A stretch of 16,769 nucleotides of DNA from Actinomycetes bacterium (GCA_023389315.1 JAEWEQ010000035.1:1-16769), one strand, 5' to 3'. Positions 5,514 to 12,525 are shown, counted from the stretch's first letter. The notes: a model not told the origin generated them from the letters alone. A program made the numbers and translations.

Positions 5514-6494
5514 CTAGCTGGGAGTCCGCACGACAACCGGTACAGACTGGCTTGGAGGTTGTCGTAAGCGCACCGAGAGTTTCAGCAGTTGCTGTCGGGC
5601 GCGGCCGTTGAAGAAGTCCTTCCAAATGAAGCGAACAATGGTGGGGTACACGCGGCGAAGTTTTTCTTCCCGCTGCTTTTCGGCTTGCAATATGCGTGCC
5701 GTGTTTTCCTTGTATTTGTCCAGCCCATCGAACTCGACGGCGATACCGTGGGCGGGCCAAGCGAAGTCAGGCCATATGACCCCGTCTTCAGTAGTTACCA
5801 GCCATTGTTGCTTAGGCTCGGGCAGGCCGAGGTCCTGCATCAGTAAGCGCAACTTGCTTTCGCCCACGGATTCGCTCCACGGGGACAAGCGTTTGAGTAG
5901 GTTCAAGGCTTTACGCACCCCGCGTTTCCAGCGCCGGGTCTCCAAGATTACTTGCAGGGTCTCTTTGGCTCGGCTGAAGGCATCTTCACTGGCGGTGCGG
6001 TTAAGCGGGCTGGGTGAGAGCACGCGGTTGAGCGCTGCTTCCACAATCGGGATGGCTACTTCCGGCGCGTGGCGAGCGAGTAGCTCGGCGCACAGGTATT
6101 CCATTTTGAGTACTCGAATCCCGTGCTGTTCCACGACTGCGTCTTCGGGGATGGTGCGCGAACTTGGTTTGATGGTGACTTTGTCCTCGCCGCGCCCCCA
6201 GTGGCTGGTGTGACGGGAATGGTTTACGTTGGTTATCACTTCGATGAGGTCGCATTTTCCCATGATCGGTAGGCCCCACCAGTGTGCGGCGGCGATCCCA
6301 TCGAGGATGGTTCCGTCTGGAGATCGTCGCATGGCGGCGCGGATACGGGCTCGGAATCGTTCTTCTTTTGCCTGCCAAGGTGCCTGGGCGTTGACCGGCT
6401 CCCACCAGGCGCCCCACAGTATTTGCGCGAGTTTGCGCCGGTTTCTCCCGCGCGGCGTGCGGCCGTAGTCCCGAGTTAGTAGTGGTGTCTTCAT
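5514..6494 (-). CDS. DUF559-like endonuclease-fold protein of unknown function
   Basis: The 326-residue product is basic. It has a C-terminal domain (about 205-300) resembling the Vsr/DUF559-type PD-(D/E)xK nuclease fold: GESKLRLLMQDLGLPEP (E212), then WPDFAWPAHGIAVEFDG (D243, E254, D256), then a basic helix with AEKQREEKLR and the strand VRFIWKDF. The usual lysine of E-x-K is replaced by Asp, as in EFDG-type members I recall. The N-terminal part (about 45-150) resembles proteins with an AbiEi-like region that often carry this domain in Actinobacteria. Catalytic activity is not shown by sequence. I chose ATG 6494; an upstream frame to 6725 is encoded by repeats. The Shine-Dalgarno site is weak (GGGTGG). 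It is a monocistronic accessory gene. Confidence 0.75.
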   Translation of the reverse strand: MKTPLLTRDYGRTPRGRNRRKLAQILWGAWWEPVNAQAPWQAKEERFRARIRAAMRRSPDGTILDGIAAAHWWGLPIMGKCDLIEVITNVNHSRHTSHWGRGEDKVTIKPSSRTIPEDAVVEQHGIRVLKMEYLCAELLARHAPEVAIPIVEAALNRVLSPSPLNRTASEDAFSRAKETLQVILETRRWKRGVRKALNLLKRLSPWSESVGESKLRLLMQDLGLPEPKQQWLVTTEDGVIWPDFAWPAHGIAVEFDGLDKYKENTARILQAEKQREEKLRRVYPTIVRFIWKDFFNGRARQQLLKLSVRLRQPPSQSVPVVVRTPS

Positions 6495-6598
6495 GCTTGC
6501 CACCCAACCAGGTTTCGTTCTACTACGTCCGCCGCGCCTGCTTAGTTTGGGGATTCCTCCTACCTGTGGATATCCAGCCACCGCCCTCCCCATCCGCC

Positions 6599-6652
6599 AC
6601 CGTGAGCTATTGGGCCAGTTTTGACCTGGAAAGTGGCCTTTTACCTCACGGT
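6599..6652 (+). repeat. Element A, copy 3
   Basis: It is 54 bp with perfect outer arms, inner arms GGCCA and TGGCC, and TTTT immediately after the inner stem. Read on the plus strand it could work as a small intrinsic terminator. It differs from copy 4 at a single base. Confidence 0.9.
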
Positions 6653-6668
6653 CGTTCTTGGGGGTTGC

Positions 6669-6720
6669 GAGGACGGTCACCGGGGTGGGCGGCAGGGGTG
6701 CCTCGCCTGCCACCGTCCTC
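6669..6720. repeat. Element B, copy 2
   Basis: GAGGACGGT (6669-6677) pairs with ACCGTCCTC (6712-6720). Inside, GGCAGG pairs with CCTGCC, so the right arm reads CCTGCCACCGTCCTC continuously. It sits 16 nt after A copy 3 and 10 nt before A copy 4. Confidence 0.8.
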
Positions 6721-6730
6721 CCCATCCACC

Positions 6731-6784
6731 ACCGTGAGCTATTGGGCCAGTTTTGACCTAGAAAGTGGCCTTTTACCTCACGGT
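6731..6784 (+). repeat. Element A, copy 4
   Basis: It matches copy 3 except for one base, and the left flank (CCTCCCCATCC, one mismatch, then CACC) is also shared. The duplication therefore covers at least 65 bp and looks recent. Confidence 0.9.
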
Positions 6785-6794
6785 CGTTTGCAGA

Positions 6795-6815
6795 GGGGGA
6801 GAGGGACGGGGAGGG
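6795..6815 (+). other. G-quadruplex motif upstream of the rplJ promoter
   Basis: Four runs of three or more G (6795-6799, 6803-6805, 6808-6811, 6813-6815) are separated by loops of 3, 2 and 1 nt, meeting the standard G3+N1-7 rule. It ends 35 bp before the predicted -35 box of rplJ. Confidence 0.55.
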
Positions 6816-6849
6816 TGAGCAACCACACGCTCTTGCCAGGCATCTAGCT

Positions 6850-6879
6850 TTGAACTCCGGTAACTGCAGGTGTTAAACT
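6850..6879 (+). promoter_or_regulatory. Candidate rplJ-rplL promoter
   Basis: TTGAAC (6850-6855) and TAAACT (6874-6879) are 18 nt apart, and TG lies before the -10 as in extended promoters. The -10 and following bases (TTAAACTCG) repeat those before tRNA-Trp. The predicted start near 6886 puts the L10-leader motif at the 5' end. Confidence 0.6.
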
Positions 6880-6885
6880 CGCACA

Positions 6886-6999
6886 TAGCCAAAGACCGTC
6901 GGTCCCTCTTTGAGGAACAAATCCAGTCCGGAGCCCACGCAGGTGAAGATTCAAGCACTATGCTTGCCAACCCTTTCACTGCGCGTGGAAGGGGTTTTT
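6886..6999 (+). ncRNA. L10-type ribosomal protein leader
   Basis: The predicted leader opens with CCAAAGACCGTCGGTCC, which resembles the conserved start of L10 leaders bound by the L10-(L12)4 complex. It continues with a CCTC/GAGG hairpin around TTT and a GCAGGTGAA segment. It ends in the attenuator hairpin. I assign it by position and these short motifs, so a covariance-model search (Rfam L10_leader) would decide. Confidence 0.55.
6969..6999 (+). terminator. Attenuator-like terminator in the rplJ leader
   Basis: AACCC TTTCAC pairs with GTGGAA GGGGTT around TGCGC, with one G-U pair and one extra G, and TTTTT follows. It lies about 70 nt before the rplJ start, where premature termination could set r-protein output. 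Confidence 0.7.
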
Positions 7000-7010
7000 A
7001 TTACTCCCGC

Positions 7011-7025
7011 ACCGTCCTCGGAAAT
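7011..7025 (+). other. B half-site in the rplJ leader
   Basis: ACCGTCCTCGGAAAT follows the terminator T-run with ATTACTCCCGC between them. The nusG leader has nearly the same block, so the terminator and this motif appear to be one regulatory unit. Confidence 0.45.
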
Positions 7026-7070
7026 GAATCAAAGATAGGTAATCGGCGGCGGATCACGGAAGGAGGGCCC

Positions 7071-7592
7071 ATGGCACGGCCTGACAAGGAAGCGGCAGTT
7101 GCCGAGCTCGTGGAACGTTTCCGCAGCTCCAACGCTGTTGTGCTGACTGAATACCGCGGTCTCTCTGTTGCTCAGATGAAGGATCTTCGTCGCGCAATGG
7201 GAGAATCCGCTGAGTACTCCGTGGTGAAGAACACGCTCGCTGCGATCGCGGCAAAGGAAGTTGGCTACGACTTCCTGGCCGAAGATCTAACCGGACCCAC
7301 TGCCATTGCATTTGTTAGTGGCGAGGTCGTGGACGCGGCGAAGGCTCTACGTGACTTCGCTAAGGAAAACCCCGCACTGGTACTCAAAGCCGGTGTGATG
7401 GAGGGCCAGAAGCTCTCCGAAGCTGATGTTAAGAAGCTCGCTGACTTGGAGTCCCGCGAGGTGCTGCTGGCCAAGACCGCTGGCGTCCTCAAGGCTGGAA
7501 TGTCCAAGGCTGCGTTCGCTTTCGCTGCTCTGCCCACCAAGGCAGTGCGCACCATCGACGCCCTGCGCGAGAAGCAGGAACAGGCCGCGTAA
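7071..7592 (+). CDS. rplJ: 50S ribosomal protein L10
   Basis: L10 anchors L7/L12 dimers to the 23S rRNA stalk base, and its complex with L12 commonly represses this operon. The 173-residue product has the family N-terminus (ARPDKEAAVAELVERFRSSNAVVLTEYRGLSVAQM), the segment AEYSVVKNTLAAIAAKEVGYDFL, and a C-terminal helix ending AALPTKAVRTIDALREKQEQAA that binds L12. ATG 7071 has AGGAGG (7061-7066) 4 nt upstream; an extended frame to 6870 crosses the leader and terminator and is rejected. rplL follows after 87 nt. Confidence 0.98.
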   Translation: MARPDKEAAVAELVERFRSSNAVVLTEYRGLSVAQMKDLRRAMGESAEYSVVKNTLAAIAAKEVGYDFLAEDLTGPTAIAFVSGEVVDAAKALRDFAKENPALVLKAGVMEGQKLSEADVKKLADLESREVLLAKTAGVLKAGMSKAAFAFAALPTKAVRTIDALREKQEQAA

Positions 7593-7679
7593 GGCGGCAC
7601 CGCAGAGTCGGCGAAGGGCCGGCACTGCTCCAAACAACCACTGCTTCCACAGCAGGAAAAATAGGAAGGAAGAGCCAAC

Positions 7680-8066
7680 ATGGCTAAGCTCACTGCTGAA
7701 GAGCTCATCGACGCTTTCAAGGAACTGACCCTCGTTGAACTGTCCGACTTCATCAAGAAGTTCGAGGAAGAATTCGACGTTGAAGCTGCTGCTCCGGTAG
7801 CTGCTGTTGCTGCTGCTCCGGCTGCTGGCGGCGACGCCCCGGCTGAAGAAGCTCAGACCGAGTTCGACGTTATCCTCGACTCCTTCGGCGACAAGAAGGT
7901 CCAGGTCATCAAGGCTGTTAAGGCCCTCACCGGCCAGGGCCTGAAGGAAGCCAAGGACTTGGTTGAGGGCGCCCCCTCCACCATCCTGACCGCTGTTTCC
8001 AAGGAAGACGCGGAGAAGGCTAAGGCTGACATCGAGGCTGCTGGCGGTTCCGTCACCCTCAAGTAA
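7680..8066 (+). CDS. rplL: 50S ribosomal protein L7/L12
   Basis: L7/L12 dimers form the flexible stalk that recruits and activates translational GTPases. The 128-residue product has an N-terminal dimerisation helix region (AEELIDAFKELTLVELSDFIKKFEEEFDV), an Ala/Pro-rich hinge (about 38-60), and the C-terminal factor-binding domain starting EFDVILDSFGDKKVQVIKAV and ending GGSVTLK. AGGAAGGAAG (7663-7672) lies 7 nt before ATG 7680. A small hairpin (CTGCT 7641-7645 / AGCAG 7651-7655) just upstream of it might affect the extra translation L12 needs over L10. Confidence 0.98.
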   Translation: MAKLTAEELIDAFKELTLVELSDFIKKFEEEFDVEAAAPVAAVAAAPAAGGDAPAEEAQTEFDVILDSFGDKKVQVIKAVKALTGQGLKEAKDLVEGAPSTILTAVSKEDAEKAKADIEAAGGSVTLK

Positions 8067-8101
8067 GCCCACGCAGCTGCGTGCTGCTAGCTGATTCGAA
8101 G

Positions 8102-8131
8102 ACGGCGATCCCATTGCGGGGTCGCCGTTTT
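8102..8131 (+). terminator. Terminator of the rplJ-rplL operon
   Basis: ACGGCGA (8102-8108) pairs with TCGCCGT (8122-8128) and the stem continues TCCC/GGGG around ATTGC. TTT follows. It lies 36 nt after the rplL stop. Confidence 0.85.
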
Positions 8132-8152
8132 CGTGTCTCGGTCTCGGCCGCC

Positions 8153-8295
8153 ACCGTGAACCATTAGGCCGTCTCCTCCGGCGGCCTTGAGGGTTTTATC
8201 CTTCCCCGTCCCCCGTCCCCCGTCCCCCGTTCCCCCGTTCCCCCGTTCCCCCATTCCCCCGTCCGCGACCGTGAGGGTTTTGTCCTTCCCCTTCC
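8153..8295. repeat. Broken element A fragments and a 24-bp direct repeat
   Basis: ACCGTGAACCATTAGGCC (8153-8170) is a left half of element A without a proper right half. Near-identical 24-bp segments beginning TGAGGGTTTT lie at 8188-8211 and 8272-8295 (two differences), bracketing the C-run tract. The second follows another outer arm, ACCGTGAG. Confidence 0.65.
8204..8262 (-). repeat. C-run tandem tract; minus-strand G-quadruplex candidate
   Basis: About eight runs of four or five C are separated by GT, GTT or ATT, with a 7-8 bp period. On the minus strand this is a long series of GGGGG runs with 2-3 nt loops. It is non-coding and lies downstream of the rplL terminator. Confidence 0.85.
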
Positions 8296-8298
8296 GCC

Positions 8299-8352
8299 AC
8301 CGTGAGCCATTAGGCCGGTTTTTGCTCCGGATCTGGCCTTTTTGCTCACGGT
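8299..8352 (+). repeat. Element A, copy 5
   Basis: It is 54 bp with perfect outer arms and inner pairing AGGCC/GGCCT, followed by a TTTTT run. The loop differs from copies 3 and 4 but shares CCGGATCTGGCC with copy 6. Confidence 0.9.
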
Positions 8353-8452
8353 CGCGGCGTGGGGGGCGGTGGATTGCTGGGTGGAAGGGCCTCACTGCCG
8401 GTCCCGCGGGACAAATACCTAGCCCGCCGCTGGGTACTAGAGATCAGATTTG

Positions 8453-8493
8453 CGAGGACGGTCGGCCCAGTTCCGGGGGAGCAAACGTCCTCG
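8453..8493. repeat. Element B, copy 3
   Basis: CGAGGACG (8453-8460) and CGTCCTCG (8486-8493) are perfect 8-bp complements. The left arm keeps the full CGAGGACGGT, while the right arm has AACGTCCTCG in place of ACCGTCCTCG. It lies between A copies 5 and 6. Confidence 0.75.
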
Positions 8494-8514
8494 TAATCGG
8501 TCGATGCTCTGCCC

Positions 8515-8568
8515 ACCGTGAGCTATTGGGCCAGTTTTCGTCCCGGATCTGGCCTTTTTGCTCACAGT
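8515..8568 (+). repeat. Element A, copy 6
   Basis: It is 54 bp with one arm mismatch (CTCACAGT), inner arms GGCCA/TGGCC and a TTTTT run. The left half matches copies 3 and 4, the right half copy 5. Confidence 0.9.
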
Positions 8569-8737
8569 CGTGGTGAAGGAGGTGGGGGAGAGCGGCGGGC
8601 AGGGGCCAACGCGCCCAGGGGTAGCGGGCTGAACAGCGCGCCGCCGTCGCCGCGCTCCGGGCTAGGGGAGAGCAGCCGTCCCGCCCGACACACCCGGCCG
8701 CCTTAGTTGCACCATGAACACACAAGTGGTAAGTGAG

Positions 8738-8803
8738 TTGTGCCATAAGCTCCCACGTGGTATAGGAATCGCGCAACCTTTCGGGCTATGCTTAATAGTT
8801 GCG
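8738..8803 (+). promoter_or_regulatory. Weak candidate rpoB promoter and leader hairpin
   Basis: TTGTGC (8738-8743) and TATAGG (8761-8766) are 17 nt apart, but the -10 lacks its final T. CGCAAC (8772-8777) pairs with GTTGCG (8798-8803), starting where this promoter would initiate. A further hairpin (CCCAC 8829-8833 / GTGGG 8853-8857) lies nearer rpoB. The actual start site cannot be fixed from sequence. Confidence 0.3.
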
Positions 8804-8928
8804 TCTATTGTGTCCGAGGTGAACTGTGCCCACACGCCAGAAAGCGCTACGCGTGGGTCGGGACAGTATCAGTTAGGGGCCATGGATGCGGCGCGCGATG
8901 ACTGATGACACGCAGGGAAGGACCCCCT

Positions 8929-11900
8929 TTGACTGCACAGAGTAACTCTGCCGCAAAGCACACTAAACCGCGCATCTCGTTCGCAAAACTGCGCGAACCG
9001 ATGCAGGTGCCGAACCTTTTGAGTCTCCAGATCGAGAGCTTCGAATGGCTCTTGGGTACTGACCAGTGGCGCGAACGCGTGGCGAAAGCCAACGCGGAGG
9101 GCGCGAACCTGCTGCCCACCACCTCAGGCCTGGAAGACATTTTCGCTGAAATCTCTCCCATTGAGGACATCGGCCAAACCATGTCCCTCGCCTTCCGAGA
9201 GTTCCACTTCGAACCTCCCAAGTACTCCGTGGAAGAGTGCCGGGAGAAGGATAAGACCTACGAAGCTCCGCTGTATGTGCAGGCGGACTTTATGAACCAC
9301 ACCACCGGTGAGATCAAGTCTCAAACGGTGTTCCTCGGTGAGTTCCCGCTGATGACCGACCGCGGTACCTTCATCATTAACGGTACTGAACGTGTGGTGG
9401 TTTCCCAGTTGGTGCGCTCCCCGGGTGCGTACTTCGACGCCACCGCGGATAAGACCTCTGACCGCGTGATTTACTCCGCGAAGATCATTCCTTCTCGTGG
9501 CGCTTGGCTGGAGTTCGAGATCGATAAGCGTGACTCGGTGGGCGTGCGCGTGGACCGCAAGCGTAAGCAGCCGGTGACGCACTTCCTCAAGGCACTGGGC
9601 ATGACTGAGTCCCAGTTGCGTAAGGAGTTCGCTGACTACCCGATTTTCCTGGAAATGCTGGAAAAGGATACCGTCCAGACCCAGGATGAGGCCCTCACCG
9701 ACATTTACCGCAAGATCCGCCCCGGCGAACAAGTTTCGGTGGAAGCGGCTCGCAACCTGCTCGATAACTTCTACTTCAACGAGAAGCGTTACGACCTGGC
9801 GAAGGTTGGCCGCTACAAGCTGAATAAGAAATTGGGTGTCGAGGGCGATCTGTCCGAATCTGTCTTGCGCTTGGAAGACATTGTGGCGACGGTGAAATAC
9901 CTGTTGGCCTTGCACAAGCGTGGCAACGCCGCCGGCCGTGCCCGTGACCTGGTGAAGTTCCCCGGTATGCGCAACGGCGAACCGGTGGAACTGCCGCTGG
10001 AAACGGACGACATCGACCACTTCGGTAACCGTCGTATCCGCGCGGTGGGTGAGCTCATCCAGGCGCAGGTACGTACCGGTATGGCGCGTATGGAACGCAC
10101 CATCCGTGAGCGCATGACCACGCAGGACATTGAAGCGATCACCCCGACCTCGTTGATCAACATCCGCCCCGTGACGGCGGCGATCAAGGAGTTCTTCGGT
10201 ACTTCGCAGTTGTCTCAGTTCATGGATCAGAACAACCCGTTGGCTGGTTTGACTCACAAGCGTCGCCTTTCCGCCCTCGGCCCCGGTGGTTTGTCCCGTG
10301 ACCGCGCCGGCATGGAAGTGCGTGACGTGCACCCGTCTCACTACGGTCGTATGTGCCCGATTGAGACTCCGGAAGGCCCCAACATTGGTCTGATTGGTTC
10401 ACTGGCAACCTTTGCGCGTATTAGCCCGTTCGGGTTCGTTGAGACCCCGTTCCGGGTGGTGCGTAACGGGAAGGTTACTAACGAACTGCATTACCTGACT
10501 GCCGATGAGGAAGATGGCCATCCGATTGCGCAGGCTTCTGCCGAACTTACCGAGGACGGTCACTTCGTCGAAGATCAAGTGTTGTGCCGTATTGCCGGGG
10601 AAGATCCCGCTCTCGTGCCGATCGAAGAAATTGACCTGATGGACGTTTCTGCCCGCCAGATGGTGTCGGTTGCAACGGCGATGATTCCGTTCTTGGAACA
10701 CGACGACGCTAACCGCGCGCTGATGGGTGCGAACATGCAGCGTCAGGCAGTGCCTTTGCTGACCACCGAAGCACCATTGGTGGGAACCGGCATTGAGCGT
10801 CGTGCGGCGATGGATGCCGGTGAAATGGTGTTGGCCCGTAACGCTGGTGTGGTCACTGAAGTTTCTGCGGACTTGGTTACGGTGATGACCGACGCCGGCG
10901 GCACGGACTCCTACCGGCTGGAGAAGTTTGGGCGTTCGAACCCGGGTAACTGCACCAACCAGCGGGTTGTGGTTGACGAGGGCGATCGGGTAGAAGTTGG
11001 CGACTTGATTGCTGATGGCCCGGCCACCGACGGTGGGGAACTGGCTTTGGGTAAGAACCTGCTGGTTGCCTACATGTCGTGGGAAGGCTTGAACTTCGAG
11101 GACGCGATTATCTTGTCTCGCCGCGTGGTGGAGGAAGATGTTCTCACCTCTATTCACATTGAGGAATATGAGATTGCCGCGCGTGAAACCAAGCTTGGCT
11201 ATGAGGAAATCACTCGTGACTTGCCGAACGTTTCGGAAGAAGCGTTAGCAGATCTGGATGAGCGTGGCATTGTGCGTATCGGCGCTGAGGTTGAAGCCGG
11301 TGACATCCTGGTGGGTAAGGTAACCCCGAAGGGTGAAACTGAGCTCACCAGTGAAGAACGCCTGTTGCGCGCGATCTTCGGTGAGAAGGCTCGAGAGGTG
11401 CGTGACACCTCCATGCGGGTACCCCACGGTGAATCCGGCATCGTAATTGGCGTGCGTGAAGCCAATGCCGATGAGGATGAACTGCAGCCAGGCGTGCAGC
11501 AGAAGGTTCGTGTTTATGTGGCGCAGCGGCGCAAAATCACCATTGGTGATAAGCTCGCGGGCCGTCACGGTAACAAGGGCGTGGTCTCTAAGGTGCTGCC
11601 GGTTGAGGATATGCCTTTCCTGGCTGATGGCACCCCGGTTGACATTATTTTGAACCCGATGGGTGTTCCCGGTCGTATGAACGTGGGGCAGGTGTTGGAG
11701 TGCCACTTGGGGTGGATTGCAGCCATGGGCTGGGATGTTTCCGAAGCGGTGAAGAATGGTGAGAACTGGGCCAAGTACATCCCTGAGGAAGGCTTGAAAG
11801 CGCCGGCTCGCACCAACGTTGCGACCCCGGTGTTCGATGGTGTGGAGCAGGACACTTTGCTGGGTTTGCTGCATAACACGCTGCCGAACCGTGACGGTGA

Positions 11901-12441
11901 TCGTTTGATTGATGAAAACGGTAAGGCGCAGTTGTTCGATGGCCGCTCTGGTGAGCCGTTCCCGTACCCGATTGCGGTGGGCTACTCTTACATGCTCAAG
12001 CTCCACCACTTGGTGGATGATAAGATCCACGCGCGTTCCACTGGTCCGTACTCGATGATTACGCAGCAGCCGTTGGGTGGTAAGGCCCAGTTTGGTGGTC
12101 AGCGTTTCGGTGAGATGGAAGTGTGGGCGCTGGAAGCCTACGGCGCGGCTTACGCGTTGCAGGAGTTGCTGACCATCAAGTCGGACGATATGAAGGGCCG
12201 TGTGTCGGTGGTTAACTCCATCGTTAAGGGCGAGGACATTCCGGAAGCTGGTATTCCTGAGTCCTTCCGCGTGCTCATCTACGAAATGCGTTCGCTGTGT
12301 CTGAACGTTGAGGCGCTCGACGTGGAAGGCAACGCTATTGATTTAACGACCTCCCGTGACACCGGTCGTTCCGCTTCGGAGGAACTCGGTATCACGCTTG
12401 ACGCGCGTCCTAACCACGGGGCGCAACTCGACGACATTTAG
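8929..12441 (+). CDS. rpoB: DNA-directed RNA polymerase beta subunit
   Basis: The beta subunit forms one side of the active-site cleft and the rifampicin pocket. The product (1170 residues from TTG 8929) has RISFAKLREPMQVPNLLSLQ at the N-terminus, the rifampicin region SQLSQFMDQNN...THKRRLSALGPGG (residues 426-452), CPIETPEGPNIGLI, the conserved GDKLAGRHGNKG region, and a C-terminus with GGKAQFGGQRFGEMEVWALEAYGA. I prefer TTG 8929 because AGGGAAGGA lies 6 nt upstream; ATG 8905, eight codons earlier, lacks a site and is the alternative. Rifampicin-contact residues D433, H443 and S448 are wild type, while A439 replaces a usual Ser. rpoC follows after 222 nt. Confidence 0.97.
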   Translation: MTAQSNSAAKHTKPRISFAKLREPMQVPNLLSLQIESFEWLLGTDQWRERVAKANAEGANLLPTTSGLEDIFAEISPIEDIGQTMSLAFREFHFEPPKYSVEECREKDKTYEAPLYVQADFMNHTTGEIKSQTVFLGEFPLMTDRGTFIINGTERVVVSQLVRSPGAYFDATADKTSDRVIYSAKIIPSRGAWLEFEIDKRDSVGVRVDRKRKQPVTHFLKALGMTESQLRKEFADYPIFLEMLEKDTVQTQDEALTDIYRKIRPGEQVSVEAARNLLDNFYFNEKRYDLAKVGRYKLNKKLGVEGDLSESVLRLEDIVATVKYLLALHKRGNAAGRARDLVKFPGMRNGEPVELPLETDDIDHFGNRRIRAVGELIQAQVRTGMARMERTIRERMTTQDIEAITPTSLINIRPVTAAIKEFFGTSQLSQFMDQNNPLAGLTHKRRLSALGPGGLSRDRAGMEVRDVHPSHYGRMCPIETPEGPNIGLIGSLATFARISPFGFVETPFRVVRNGKVTNELHYLTADEEDGHPIAQASAELTEDGHFVEDQVLCRIAGEDPALVPIEEIDLMDVSARQMVSVATAMIPFLEHDDANRALMGANMQRQAVPLLTTEAPLVGTGIERRAAMDAGEMVLARNAGVVTEVSADLVTVMTDAGGTDSYRLEKFGRSNPGNCTNQRVVVDEGDRVEVGDLIADGPATDGGELALGKNLLVAYMSWEGLNFEDAIILSRRVVEEDVLTSIHIEEYEIAARETKLGYEEITRDLPNVSEEALADLDERGIVRIGAEVEAGDILVGKVTPKGETELTSEERLLRAIFGEKAREVRDTSMRVPHGESGIVIGVREANADEDELQPGVQQKVRVYVAQRRKITIGDKLAGRHGNKGVVSKVLPVEDMPFLADGTPVDIILNPMGVPGRMNVGQVLECHLGWIAAMGWDVSEAVKNGENWAKYIPEEGLKAPARTNVATPVFDGVEQDTLLGLLHNTLPNRDGDRLIDENGKAQLFDGRSGEPFPYPIAVGYSYMLKLHHLVDDKIHARSTGPYSMITQQPLGGKAQFGGQRFGEMEVWALEAYGAAYALQELLTIKSDDMKGRVSVVNSIVKGEDIPEAGIPESFRVLIYEMRSLCLNVEALDVEGNAIDLTTSRDTGRSASEELGITLDARPNHGAQLDDI

Positions 12442-12525
12442 TCCGCCAACCCTCGGTCTTCCCGTTTTTCCGCTGACTTGGCTGCCCCGCGTTGGGGTGG
12501 TAGGTGGCCAGTGGGAGTGGGGTGA

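Larger units (their letters stand above)
6495..6849. other. Repeat-filled gap between the nuclease-like gene and the rplJ promoter
   Basis: This gap holds element A copies 3 and 4 with a B repeat between them, then a purine-rich G-quadruplex motif. I see no additional gene. Open frames crossing it translate to low-complexity sequence. Confidence 0.7.
8132..8737. other. Repeat-filled gap between rplL terminator and rpoB promoter region
   Basis: This gap holds a broken A fragment, a C-run tract, A copy 5, B copy 3 and A copy 6. A G-rich stretch follows (about 8571-8620), then GC-rich sequence without recognised structure up to about 8700. I see no gene. Confidence 0.7.

Noticed and set aside
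6495..6725. Extended N-terminus of the nuclease-like protein
   Set aside because: The extra 77 codons cross element A copy 3 and part of B and read as low-complexity sequence.
4180..8568. Insertion sequence
   Set aside because: No transposase or recombinase frame lies in any repeat-filled gap; if element A is mobile it is non-autonomous.
9124..10341. 405-codon minus-strand open frame inside rpoB
   Set aside because: It is antisense to highly conserved rpoB sequence and has a His/Arg/Val-rich composition typical of GC-rich shadow frames.
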